Assembly: GCA_003450125.1 (NCBI GenBank)
Contig: DMFR01000332.1
Location: 11,721 to 21,563, forward strand
From: Prolixibacteraceae bacterium
Lineage (GTDB): Bacteria; Bacteroidota; Bacteroidia; Bacteroidales; Prolixibacteraceae
Direction: 5' to 3'
Length of the DNA stretch: 9,843 nucleotides
Made by a program: the position numbers and the translations under genes. The notes under the pieces were generated by a model. The model had not been told where the DNA came from. It made no database searches and was given only the letters and a program-made list of their open reading frames with translations. Positions 1 through 7,031 of this stretch are shown one piece after another. The stretch's first letter is position 1. Each line of letters starts with the position of its first letter.

Positions 1-1
1 A

Positions 2-133
2 TCAGAAAGGTATCAGAAAATAGCAATAGAAGGAGAGGTACAAGGAAGGTTGAATGGCTCTCTGCCGACCCCACGTCCCCTGCCCGATGCCTTTATTCCT
101 CCAGCCGAATTATTAGCTGTTACACGACACTAG
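2..133 (+). CDS. C-terminal end of an unidentified protein (partial)
   Basis: An open frame enters from the left window edge and ends at TAG (131-133), giving 43 residues. The tail is rich in Pro and Leu (LPTPRPLPDAFIPPAELLAV, residues 21-40) and has the mixed composition of a real protein. The other frames here are Arg/Ser-rich or interrupted by stops. I do not recognise the family and assign no function. The gene is convergent with menA: only 24 bp separate the two stop codons, and I see no strong hairpin between them. Its presence means menA is the last gene of the minus-strand run. The call rests on an uninterrupted frame and plausible composition, so it is moderate. Confidence 0.55.
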   Translation, partial: SERYQKIAIEGEVQGRLNGSLPTPRPLPDAFIPPAELLAVTRH

Positions 134-157
134 CAAACTTGAGTTAATGAATAGATT

Positions 158-1069
158 TTATCCTACATAGATCAATATACCAATACCGAATAACAGTGTA
201 AACAGCAGGGTAGCAATCGACAGTTTCTTCAAAAAGGGATCGAGTAGTCTTGGTTCCTGAATCCGGTTGATTCGTACCAGGTCGATGATAAAAAGCGGAA
301 GGGTTACTATGAAAAGTATTTGGTAAACGGATTGCATCCTAAGAGCGATGAACCATACTGCAGCCAGCCATCCAAGAACAATCAGACTCGTGTGATAGAT
401 TCTGCTGTTGGCGCTTCCCATTCTTACTACTACAGTCTTTTTCCCTGAATTACGATCGTTCTCGATGTCGCGCATGTTGTTCAGATTCAATACCCCTGTG
501 CTGAACAGCCCAATACTGACAGCAGGCAGAAAGACTTCAGGATGGAGTTGATGGGTATTCAGGAAATAGGTGCCAGCCACTGGTAATATTCCGAAGAATA
601 GAAACACTGCCACATCACCCAATCCTGCATAGCCGTATGGATTGCTTCCTGCGGTGTAACGGTAAGCGGCTATCAGGGCCACAATTCCAAATGCAAGGAA
701 AATCAGGAAGGCAGTCAGATCAAGACCTTTGGTTCCTTCAGCAATTAACCAGATTCCACTTACAAGGCTAAGAACAATCAAAACTACCATTCCCACTTTC
801 ATCTGGGACGAAGTAATTTCACCACTTTGGACTGTTCGTTGAGGGCCTACACGGTGCTGGTTATCAGTTCCCTTTTGCGAATCACCATAGTCGTTGGCAA
901 AGTTCGAGAAGATCTGTATAAACAAGGCGGTGACAATGGCCAGAATGGTTACCTTTGAATTGAACCCTTTGTCGAAATACGACAAGGCAGCTCCCATCAA
1001 GATGCCCGACATGGCCAGGGGCAAGGTTCGCAGACGTGCTGCTTTGATCCAACTTTTAAGTGTTGCCAT
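158..1069 (-). CDS. menA: 1,4-dihydroxy-2-naphthoate polyprenyltransferase (MenA)
   Basis: This UbiA-superfamily integral membrane enzyme attaches the polyprenyl chain to DHNA with loss of CO2, forming demethylmenaquinone in the cytoplasmic membrane. The 303-aa protein has the two Asp-rich motifs that bind Mg-diphosphate: NDYGD at residues 59-63, followed by KGTDN, and DIEND at 201-205. It also has the MenA-like GDVAVFLFFG segment (151-160) and the amino-terminal ARLRTLPLA. Hydrophobic segments lie near residues 17-31, 40-56, 93-110, 117-135, 152-170, 179-195, 227-243, 249-264 and 284-302, matching the usual nine-helix bundle. The ATG at 1069 is 2 nt past the menB stop, so the genes are almost certainly co-transcribed. 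Length and motifs are normal. It is the last gene of the operon. The only realistic alternative is another UbiA-family quinone prenyltransferase, and the context argues for MenA. Confidence 0.96.
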   Translation of the reverse strand: MATLKSWIKAARLRTLPLAMSGILMGAALSYFDKGFNSKVTILAIVTALFIQIFSNFANDYGDSQKGTDNQHRVGPQRTVQSGEITSSQMKVGMVVLIVLSLVSGIWLIAEGTKGLDLTAFLIFLAFGIVALIAAYRYTAGSNPYGYAGLGDVAVFLFFGILPVAGTYFLNTHQLHPEVFLPAVSIGLFSTGVLNLNNMRDIENDRNSGKKTVVVRMGSANSRIYHTSLIVLGWLAAVWFIALRMQSVYQILFIVTLPLFIIDLVRINRIQEPRLLDPFLKKLSIATLLFTLLFGIGILIYVG

Positions 1070-1071
1070 TT

Positions 1072-1896
1072 TTATGGGAACTTGGGGTACTTTTTAAAGT
1101 CAGGTTTGCGTTTTTCGAGAAAGGCATGTTTCCCTTCCTGGGCCTCTTCAGTCAGGTAATAGAGTAAGGTGGCGTTACCGGCAAATTCCTGGATGCCGAT
1201 TTGTCCATCAAGATCGGCATTGAGTCCCAGTTTGAGCATCCGCAATGCCAGCGGACTGTGTTCCTGCATTTTCTGCCCCCAGGCTACCACTTCATCTTCC
1301 AGCTGATCCAAAGGAACCACCTTGTTGACCAATCCCATTTCAAGGGCTTCAGCAGCTGTATACTGTCGGCACATAAACCAGATCTCGCGGGCTTTCTTCT
1401 GTCCTACGATACTGGCAAGGTAAGATGAACCCAATCCTGCATCGAAACTTCCCACCTTGGGGCCTGTCTGCCCAAAAATGGCATTCTCAGAGGCAATGGT
1501 GATGTCACAAACCACATGAAGCACATGACCTCCTCCAATGGCATAACCGTTTACCATCGCGATAACGGGTTTAGGCATTGAGCGGATTTGTTTCTGAACT
1601 TCCAGGATGTTGAGGCGGGGGATACCATCCTTGTCGATGTAGCCTCCTTTACCTTTTACGGTTTGGTCTCCACCGGCACAGAATGCCTTGTCGCCTGCTC
1701 CGGTAAGCACCACCACATTGATACGCTGGTCTTCACGACAGATCTTCAATGCATCTGAAATTTCATTGACTGTTGTTGGTCTGAAAGCATTGCGGTACCG
1801 TTCGCGGTTAATGGTGATCTTACCGATTCCATCAAAATAATCAAAGAAGATATCTTCGTATTCGCGAATAGTTTGCCATTGCCTGTTTGTGCTCAT
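1072..1896 (-). CDS. menB: 1,4-dihydroxy-2-naphthoyl-CoA synthase (MenB)
   Basis: MenB is a crotonase-fold enzyme that closes the second ring of menaquinone by Dieckmann condensation of o-succinylbenzoyl-CoA. From the ATG at 1896 it is 274 aa, the usual family length, beginning [10 protein letters not shown]. Against E. coli numbering (offset 11 by hand) the expected residues are present: oxyanion glycines G75 and G122, Y86, S150 and D152 in GSFD, and Y247. The [11 protein letters not shown] stretch (142-152), with G145 and W173, marks the bicarbonate-dependent type I class rather than the type with an internal Asp. The odd point is upstream: the frame stays open through another 130 codons to an ATG at 2286, so the same ORF can encode a 404-aa fusion. 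I set the MenB start at 1896 because homology begins there and the preceding residues are a Ser/Asn/Glu-rich linker. Whether this internal start is used cannot be told from sequence. Confidence 0.95.
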   Translation of the reverse strand: MSTNRQWQTIREYEDIFFDYFDGIGKITINRERYRNAFRPTTVNEISDALKICREDQRINVVVLTGAGDKAFCAGGDQTVKGKGGYIDKDGIPRLNILEVQKQIRSMPKPVIAMVNGYAIGGGHVLHVVCDITIASENAIFGQTGPKVGSFDAGLGSSYLASIVGQKKAREIWFMCRQYTAAEALEMGLVNKVVPLDQLEDEVVAWGQKMQEHSPLALRMLKLGLNADLDGQIGIQEFAGNATLLYYLTEEAQEGKHAFLEKRKPDFKKYPKFP

Positions 1897-2286
1897 GATA
1901 TCGTGTGTTTTATGATTATTACTTTCTGAACGAGATTCATTATTTGCAGATTCTGATTCCATCTTTTTGAATCTGTCGGGAACCCAGATTAGTGAATCAA
2001 TAGCTTTCTGAGAGGGGAAAAGCAGCATGGTTTCTAATTTATCAATTACTTCTTCTCTCAATTCAGTTTTGATTAAATCATGAATGGAATCCCTTTCATT
2101 CTTGTTGATTGGAAAATAAAAGCCGAATTTTAACATCTTTTGAACACTCCAAGGAGTATTCACGATTTTCTTTATTCTTAGATCTATTTCGGCCACTAGT
2201 CCATCAATAGTTTCTTCATTCTGATAGTCTGATTTCAGACCAACAAGAAATATATTCTCATAACGGTAAAGAGGTATAATCTTCAT
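1897..2286 (-). CDS. Unknown 130-residue domain without a stop codon, fused in frame to MenB
   Basis: This third ORF of the AT-rich block starts [10 protein letters not shown] at the ATG 2286, which overlaps the stop of the deiminase-like gene (TAATG), implying translational coupling. It runs 130 codons with no stop and continues directly into the first Met of MenB. Residues 1-109 look like a compact globular alpha/beta domain, with hydrophobic clusters such as NIFLVGL and [10 protein letters not shown] and an amphipathic stretch near 65-90. Residues 110-130 are a low-complexity Ser/Asn/Glu/His linker and may be translated former leader DNA of menB. A further 10 in-frame codons upstream (to 2316) overlap the preceding gene and are probably not used. 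I do not recognise the family. It may be a once separate small protein that lost its stop, or a genuine amino-terminal extension of MenB. Confidence 0.7.
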
Positions 2287-3131
2287 TATTTTGATTTTAT
2301 GGTCCAAGATATACAATTAAATGCACCATCTTTTTCAACTAATTGTGTCGCAACAACCAAGACAATTCTATCTTTTTCAGCATATTCGGGAAAATACATT
2401 TGAATTTGAGACAAGGCTAATTCATCTTCGTCGATATTCAGCTTTGGTAATAAAATCAAATCCTTCGTTTGCAGGAAATTGATATAAGGCCACTTATCTT
2501 CATTGTACTTGGGTCCATTAAATCTGAGAAATTCCCATTTCAACCCATGTTGCTTAAGTTGCTGTTGAATGTTTTTGTAGGGTTCGTAAATCTCATGAAT
2601 TAATACAGTTTCCTCATCAATAAATCTAATCATTCCATCTGAATGACCATATTCTGATTCCCTGTCCCATGGAATTAGAATTACATTGTCGACTTCAAAA
2701 GTTTCCTCTAATCTTTTAATCAGTTCGGTCTTACCACATACTAGTCTATTCTCTTTGACGATTTTATCAGTTAAAATTACACAGTTTTTTGACTTAATAA
2801 CATTGCCACCATCAAGAATAATATCTGTTTTTGTAGTTTTTAAATTGATCGAATCGCAAACTATATCCGGATAGGTTTTTAAATCTCTATAACCTTTCTC
2901 GTCCCCTTGTAAATAATCAGGATCATATCGGTATTCAATAAATTTGTCTTCTGAGACTTGAATAGGCATATAATCCCTAGCCCAAATGTCCTTCGTTTTA
3001 TCAAGAAATAGATAGCCAACATTATACAAATCGAGAATCTTGGTTATCTGACCACAAGTTTCAGAATATTTTGAATCCGTTCTGATTAGATCAGAAAAGT
3101 AAATCATATTTGTTTGATTGTCAGCGATCAT
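2286..3131 (-). CDS. Agmatine deiminase / peptidyl-arginine deiminase superfamily protein
   Basis: The 281-aa protein belongs to the guanidine-modifying superfamily, closest by motif to the agmatine deiminase and Porphyromonas-type peptidyl-arginine deiminase (PAD_porph) group. Members hydrolyse a guanidinium group to a ureido group plus ammonia through a cysteine adduct. The expected motifs appear in order: WARDYMP (50-56, D53), LDGGN (106-110, D107), YGHSDGM (161-167, H163 and D165) and the C-terminal FNCISW (271-276, nucleophile C273). A complete catalytic set suggests an active enzyme. At 281 residues it is shorter than typical agmatine deiminases of about 350-370, and it has no signal peptide, so a cytoplasmic role on a small or unusual substrate is plausible; the substrate is unknown. 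The ATG at 3131 overlaps the upstream stop as TAATG. A TTG three codons earlier is also in frame but less likely. The DNA is AT-rich compared with the flanking men genes. Confidence 0.85.
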   Translation of the reverse strand: MIADNQTNMIYFSDLIRTDSKYSETCGQITKILDLYNVGYLFLDKTKDIWARDYMPIQVSEDKFIEYRYDPDYLQGDEKGYRDLKTYPDIVCDSINLKTTKTDIILDGGNVIKSKNCVILTDKIVKENRLVCGKTELIKRLEETFEVDNVILIPWDRESEYGHSDGMIRFIDEETVLIHEIYEPYKNIQQQLKQHGLKWEFLRFNGPKYNEDKWPYINFLQTKDLILLPKLNIDEDELALSQIQMYFPEYAEKDRIVLVVATQLVEKDGAFNCISWTIKSK

Positions 3132-3730
3132 TATCCCCAAATATTATTTATTTCAGCTTCTGGATAGTTCTGATTCTTCATTGCTTCTACAATTGCAGTT
3201 TTATCAGCATGTTTTTGTTTCGGCATCACCAAATATCGATAGTGCTTGGCATACATGATTGGGTCTTTTTCTGGATTCAATCCGACTCTTGGGGCACAAA
3301 TTGGCTTTTCAACAATAAACATTCCTTCTATCGCAGGAATAAGGCAAAAAGACATTTCAGGTTTATATATACTGGTTAAATTACTGAAGATTTCCAAGAT
3401 ACAATTCAGTGGCCCATAGCAGTATTTCTCATGTTTATCATTAATCTTACAAATTGCCCTAATTAATATTCCGCCATGAGATTCACCATTTCCAAAGGTT
3501 AAATCAATACCCGAACCATGAAAATACCATTTGCCTTTTTCTTTCTGCAATTTATGGCCATGAATGTATGTATCATTGTGGGATTCAATATTTCTATAAT
3601 AAAACTCTAATTCAGTAATTCGATATAAAGCATCTTCCACCTTCAAGATCCAGTTATTCAGAAGATCATTAGCAATCCTTTTAAAATCGGCTTCTATTTT
3701 TTCTTCTGTAATGGTAAAATCAATTTCCAT
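3131..3730 (-). CDS. Unknown 199-residue protein, first ORF of the block inserted between menD and menB
   Basis: This is a soluble-looking protein with no signal peptide or membrane segment. The most distinctive part is residues 63-93: an aromatic and His segment GKWYFHGSG leads into IDLTFGNGESHGGILIRAI. It is preceded by ITELEFYYRN (38-47) and followed by CYGPLNCILEIF. I have a weak recollection of uncharacterised Bacteroidota proteins sharing the YFHGSGIDLTFG and GGILIRAI patterns. The EIEFYY, GGILIRAI and GP(L) spacing faintly recalls alkyladenine DNA glycosylases, but that is not enough to assign a function. The ATG at 3730 lies 7 nt after the menD stop, so it should ride on the men transcript, and its stop overlaps the deiminase ATG as TAATG. 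A sampled row (3541-3600) is 30% G+C. It is probably a real gene, given its tight coupling and protein-like composition. Confidence 0.8.
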   Translation of the reverse strand: MEIDFTITEEKIEADFKRIANDLLNNWILKVEDALYRITELEFYYRNIESHNDTYIHGHKLQKEKGKWYFHGSGIDLTFGNGESHGGILIRAICKINDKHEKYCYGPLNCILEIFSNLTSIYKPEMSFCLIPAIEGMFIVEKPICAPRVGLNPEKDPIMYAKHYRYLVMPKQKHADKTAIVEAMKNQNYPEAEINNIWG

Positions 3731-3737
3731 GGTTTCG

Positions 3738-5429
3738 TTAGTTTTGTTTAGTTTTTACAAAGCTAAACAACTCCCGAAACAATCTAGAATTAATCTCTGC
3801 ATTGGTAAATATTTCCAACAAAGCCACTTTCTTCTGACTTGGCGAATAAAACTTCTTCAGTGCTTTCGTTAGTTCATCTTCATCTTCAGCCTTGAAATAA
3901 TCCAAGTCGAAAGCTTTGGCCAGCACTTCGGCTTTGTGGGTATTTTCAGCAAAGAAATGTTCGTTATAGGCAGGTGAATCAGCAGGGCCTTTGATCATTC
4001 CAAAGATATTTCCTCCCCCGTTGTGAATGACGATGATGCGCAAGTTTGAGCCAATGTATTTGTTCCACAGGGCATTTGAATCATAAAAGAAAGACAGGTC
4101 ACCCAAAATGATAGTGTTCAGTTGATCTGATGCACTGGCAAAACCTACTGCTGTTGAGAGGCATCCGTCAATTCCGGCGGTACCTCTGTTGCTCAGATAG
4201 TGGGCGTTGGTAACTACTTCATGGATCAAGCCATAGCGGACTGGGGAGCTATTTCCTAAATGGATCACGGAGCTTAAAGGAATGGTCTTGACAATTTGGC
4301 CAAAGGCTTTCAGGTCGCAAAATTCAATACCCTTTATAAACTGATCGCGCTGCTGATTCAACTTGGCTTCCTTGTTTTTCCACAACTCAAGGTACCTGCG
4401 GTTGCTTTGCGCCCCCTCTTTTAAAAGGGCTTCAAAAAAATCGATGGCCTTCATGTTGATCACCTTTGTGAGCGACTGGTAGGTATCGAAATGTTCATTA
4501 TCCAGACTTATATGCCAATGTTGGGAAGGCTTATTCTTGCGAAGGAACTGCTTAAGTGATTTGGAAACAAATTGACCACCAAAGCTGATCAGCAAGTCTG
4601 GCTGATAAGATTCAGGGTCTTCATCCAAAATACCTGTCATCAATAAATCAATGCTTGAGCAGAACCTGGGATTTGAAATATTGGCAAGATGTTCTCCTAT
4701 CACCACTGCGCCGGTTTTATCAACCAGTTTGCTTAGGGTACTTTTTAACTCAAAGGAAGGGTTCATTTGTCCGGCCAGAATGATTGTTTTTCTGGAACGG
4801 CTGAATAAATATACCAAGGTGGCAAGTTCAATTTCAGTTAGATGAGCCTGCGTACGGGCAAGTTCTATTTCTTTCACCTCAGGCAGACCTTCCTCAACCA
4901 GTTTGTGCAGGGGTTCTTCCAATGGGATATTGATATGCACCGGAGCCTGTTTACCTGACGTTACAAGGGTTAAACATTCATTGATCTGCCGGGCCGAAAA
5001 CCAAAGTTCTTTTTCCGATTCGCCCAAGGGAAGTGAAATGCCTTTTTTTGTAAAGTTTTGATAGATATTTTCCTGCCGTATACATTGACTTTCTGCCTGG
5101 TCGATCCAGTAGTTGGGACGATCAGCCGTAAGTACAATCAAGGGGATGTTTTGGTAATATGCTTCGGCTACTGCTGGAACGTAGTTAAGCGCAGCCGTAC
5201 CTGAACTGCACACCAGTACCACCGGGTTTTGCCTTTTTAAGGCCAATCCTAGGGCAAAATAAGCAGCGGTGCGTTCGTCTACAATGTTCCGGCAATTAAA
5301 TTTATCAGTGCCCGTAAAGGTGTTAATTAAGGGGGCATTGCGGCTTCCGGGAGATATGACAATATCAGTAATTCCCTTTTTCAGAAGCAGGACTGCCAGT
5401 TGTTGAATATGTCGTTTATCTGAAATCAT
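3738..5429 (-). CDS. menD: 2-succinyl-5-enolpyruvyl-6-hydroxy-3-cyclohexene-1-carboxylate synthase (MenD)
   Basis: MenD is a thiamine-diphosphate enzyme that joins 2-oxoglutarate (as a succinic semialdehyde carbanion) to isochorismate, the first committed step of classical menaquinone synthesis. The 563-aa protein has the family layout. The pyrimidine-binding domain carries SPGSRNAPL (26-34) and the ThDP-activating glutamate E52 in DERTAAYFALG. A central domain spans about 190-340. The PP domain has SNRGTAGIDG (413-422) and the Mg/ThDP motif GDLSFFYDSNAL (443-454) ending in HNGGGNIF (469-476). Length is normal and no key residue is missing. The ATG at 5429 overlaps the end of menF by 14 nt, indicating coupled translation. 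Downstream, the usual next partner menB is displaced by the AT-rich block. The last codons (KTKQN, stop) lie in a short AAAACTAAAC repeat, which could mark the edge of the inserted DNA. Confidence 0.97.
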   Translation of the reverse strand: MISDKRHIQQLAVLLLKKGITDIVISPGSRNAPLINTFTGTDKFNCRNIVDERTAAYFALGLALKRQNPVVLVCSSGTAALNYVPAVAEAYYQNIPLIVLTADRPNYWIDQAESQCIRQENIYQNFTKKGISLPLGESEKELWFSARQINECLTLVTSGKQAPVHINIPLEEPLHKLVEEGLPEVKEIELARTQAHLTEIELATLVYLFSRSRKTIILAGQMNPSFELKSTLSKLVDKTGAVVIGEHLANISNPRFCSSIDLLMTGILDEDPESYQPDLLISFGGQFVSKSLKQFLRKNKPSQHWHISLDNEHFDTYQSLTKVINMKAIDFFEALLKEGAQSNRRYLELWKNKEAKLNQQRDQFIKGIEFCDLKAFGQIVKTIPLSSVIHLGNSSPVRYGLIHEVVTNAHYLSNRGTAGIDGCLSTAVGFASASDQLNTIILGDLSFFYDSNALWNKYIGSNLRIIVIHNGGGNIFGMIKGPADSPAYNEHFFAENTHKAEVLAKAFDLDYFKAEDEDELTKALKKFYSPSQKKVALLEIFTNAEINSRLFRELFSFVKTKQN

Positions 5430-6540
5430 AGTTTTGGGTATTTATCACAGCCAGCAATGTTGTCGCTTTTTGGTTGGTTTCTTCCCATTCGCGCTCAGGA
5501 ATTGACTTGGAGGTTATTCCACCTCCTGCATAAAGGATATATTCATCGTTGGTAATTTCCATGCAGCGTAAATTTACAAAAAGATTGACTTGCTGGTTTA
5601 ATTTCCAGGGGCCTAAATATCCTGTATAGTATTTGCGGTCGTGCTTTTCCTTTTCCCTGATCAGTTCATCGGCCAGTTTTTTGGGTAAGCCGCAAACTGC
5701 AGGTGTAGGATGTAACTCGGCCACAAAGTTACCCAGGCAGCTATCAATTTTCTCAACAGGGAAAAAGAACGAAGTTTTTAGATGGGCCACTTTTCCGCTT
5801 TCAAGGGTTTCAGGCCCTGTTGTACGGTACTTATGAATGCCAAAGGAGTAAAATAGTTCGAGCATGTAGCGGGAAACAAATGCCTGTTCTTCAATATCCT
5901 TGGTGTTCCAGTAGTAATCCTCAGAATCGTATTTCCTCACTTGTGTTCCTGCCAGTGAAACTGTTTCAAAGTAATCTTCATCTGATTTTAGCAATACTTC
6001 AGGCGTAGCTCCCATCCAGGTTCCTGCAGCAGGCAGGTTGACCAGGTAAGTGAAGGCATTGGGAGTCTGGTCGTGCAACTGAAAAAAGGTATTTCCCAGC
6101 GATTGTGTAGTTCTTTTAACCGGTATTTGTCTTGAGATAATTACTTTCGATAGTTCACTCTTTCGAATGGTGGCAATAGTTTCATCGATGGTTTGAATAT
6201 ATTCTTCTTTTGACCTTGTACTGCAATGATCGTTACTTGCAGTTACCGGACTGAACGGCTTTATATGATTAAGATTAATCTGGTCGGCTGAATTGAAATC
6301 TTCCAGGTAAATGGAGGGCTTCAGCAGTATAACAGGACTCTTTTCGGTAATACGGTAAGGGGCAAATACAAATCCTGCTTCGCCATTAAGCTGATCAAAA
6401 CGATCCAGTAATTTGACATCAGAAGCATTTCCCACAACTATACCCAGACGATTGTCCTTGGGATTAAACCAGCAGGCAAATGCCAATTGTTTTTTTAGAA
6501 GATGATCCAGTACCGAAGATAAAGGGTAATTATTTTCCAT
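5416..6540 (-). CDS. menF: Isochorismate synthase (MenF)
   Basis: MenF converts chorismate to isochorismate by Mg-dependent addition of water at C2, opening the menaquinone branch. The 374-aa protein has a variable amino half and the conserved chorismate-binding domain from about residue 112. Visible motifs are ELSKVIISR (129-137), with K132 as the likely water-activating lysine; the GATPE block (177-181); SLAGTQ (195-200); ELHPTPAVCGLP (275-286) in the chorismate pocket; YYTGYLG (304-310); and YAGGGI (337-342) followed by the acidic EREWEE (349-354) region that supplies Mg ligands. It is shorter than E. coli MenF (about 430 aa) but intact across the catalytic domain. It overlaps the thioesterase gene by 11 nt and menD by 14 nt. 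An anthranilate or aminodeoxychorismate synthase component is unlikely given this lysine motif and the neighbours. Confidence 0.95.
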   Translation of the reverse strand: MENNYPLSSVLDHLLKKQLAFACWFNPKDNRLGIVVGNASDVKLLDRFDQLNGEAGFVFAPYRITEKSPVILLKPSIYLEDFNSADQINLNHIKPFSPVTASNDHCSTRSKEEYIQTIDETIATIRKSELSKVIISRQIPVKRTTQSLGNTFFQLHDQTPNAFTYLVNLPAAGTWMGATPEVLLKSDEDYFETVSLAGTQVRKYDSEDYYWNTKDIEEQAFVSRYMLELFYSFGIHKYRTTGPETLESGKVAHLKTSFFFPVEKIDSCLGNFVAELHPTPAVCGLPKKLADELIREKEKHDRKYYTGYLGPWKLNQQVNLFVNLRCMEITNDEYILYAGGGITSKSIPEREWEETNQKATTLLAVINTQNYDFR

Positions 6541-6967
6541 TCCGTTTTACAATCATGTTGGTCACTCGGGCAGTTGAGATTAATTTTCCGGCATCATCTT
6601 TTATTTCAACATTCCATACATGGGTCTGACTGCCTGGATGCAGGATCTCAGCGCGTGCCCAAACTGTTCCTTCGAATGCTCCGCCGGTATGGTTGGCGCT
6701 CACCTGAATGCCCCGAATATCGAATTCATTGATGTCCACTGACAGCATGGAGCCGAGCCCTGCAATAGTTTCTGCAAGTGCCAGGTTAGCTCCCCCATGC
6801 AGTAAGCCGCCCGGACGTGAAGTTCTTTGATCCACCGGCATGGTGGCTTCTACCCATCCTTCGCCAATGGCTGTAAACTGAATCCCAAGGTTTTCAACCA
6901 TTGTGCCTTTGACATATTGATTGATTAACTCAATGGGAGTATCGATTGTAAGTTTTGGAAACATCAT
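6530..6967 (-). CDS. menI: Hotdog-fold thioesterase, probable DHNA-CoA thioesterase (MenI/PaaI type)
   Basis: This 145-aa single-domain hotdog protein has the pattern EATMPVDQRTS (40-50), GGLLHGGANLALAE (53-66) and the later VSANHTGGAFEG (89-100) strand. It resembles E. coli YdiI, the DHNA-CoA thioesterase, across most of its length. H57 of the HGG turn and the catalytic carboxylate E66 are present. By hand alignment the YdiI glutamine six residues before the histidine is arginine here (R51), a variation seen among PaaI-like enzymes. Its place directly before menF, with an 11-nt overlap, argues that the substrate is DHNA-CoA made by MenB. That assignment is inference: the family is broad, and phenylacetyl-CoA-type or proofreading activity cannot be excluded. 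Two ATGs are adjacent (6967 and 6964), and either could be the start. Confidence 0.85.
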   Translation of the reverse strand: MMFPKLTIDTPIELINQYVKGTMVENLGIQFTAIGEGWVEATMPVDQRTSRPGGLLHGGANLALAETIAGLGSMLSVDINEFDIRGIQVSANHTGGAFEGTVWARAEILHPGSQTHVWNVEIKDDAGKLISTARVTNMIVKRNGK

Positions 6968-7031
6968 GGGTACAAAATTAAAAGTGTGAAATTAGGAAAA
7001 TGCAACGAAGCGGCCAATAATAATTGGGGAT
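6968..7031 (-). promoter_or_regulatory. Possible Bacteroidota-type promoter upstream of the hotdog/menF genes
   Basis: This 64-bp gap is the largest between genes of the minus-strand run. On the minus strand it holds TAATTTTG at 6980-6973, a perfect match to the Bacteroidota -7 consensus TAnnTTTG, with a TTG at 7005-7003 about 22 bp upstream as a possible -33 element. The box ends only 5 nt before the first ATG, so transcription from it would be nearly leaderless. The match could therefore be chance in AT-rich DNA. Confidence 0.3.

Larger units (their letters stand above)
1897..3730 (-). other. AT-rich three-ORF block lodged between menD and menB
   Basis: The block contains the 199-aa protein, the deiminase-like protein and the 130-residue domain, and separates menD from menB, which are normally adjacent or close in Bacteroidota men operons. 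Hand counts of single 60-base rows give 30% G+C (3541-3600), 25% (2761-2820) and 28% (2041-2100), against 52% in menB (1441-1500) and 52% in menD (4141-4200). Both internal junctions are TAATG. I see no transposase, integrase, terminal inverted repeat or target-site duplication at either edge. The only edge repeat is two copies of TTAGTTTT (3738-3745 and 3748-3755) in the menD tail. The block sits cleanly in the gap without breaking menD. Horizontal gain is inferred from composition and position; the mechanism is not visible. Confidence 0.65.

Noticed and set aside
134..157. Possible bidirectional terminator between the convergent gene end and menA
   Set aside because: I could not find a stable stem with a U-tract in this 24-bp stretch or its immediate flanks.
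894..1428. Plus-strand ORFs of 67 and 75 codons at 894-1097 and 1201-1428
   Set aside because: Both are antisense to menA and menB, have no recognisable protein features, and the opposite strand carries clear family motifs.
2287..2316. Ten-codon upstream extension of the MenB fusion frame, starting at 2316
   Set aside because: It lies inside the end of the deiminase-like gene, and the ATG at 2286 forms a TAATG overlap identical to the previous junction, making it the better start.
3132..3140. TTG start three codons upstream of the deiminase-like ATG
   Set aside because: The ATG at 3131 overlaps the preceding stop as TAATG, the same arrangement as the next junction. A TTG start is not needed.
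3110..3379. Plus-strand 89-codon ORF across the junction of two AT-rich block genes
   Set aside because: It is antisense to coupled ORFs, and its Phe/Ser/His-rich composition is typical of the reverse strand of AT-rich coding DNA.
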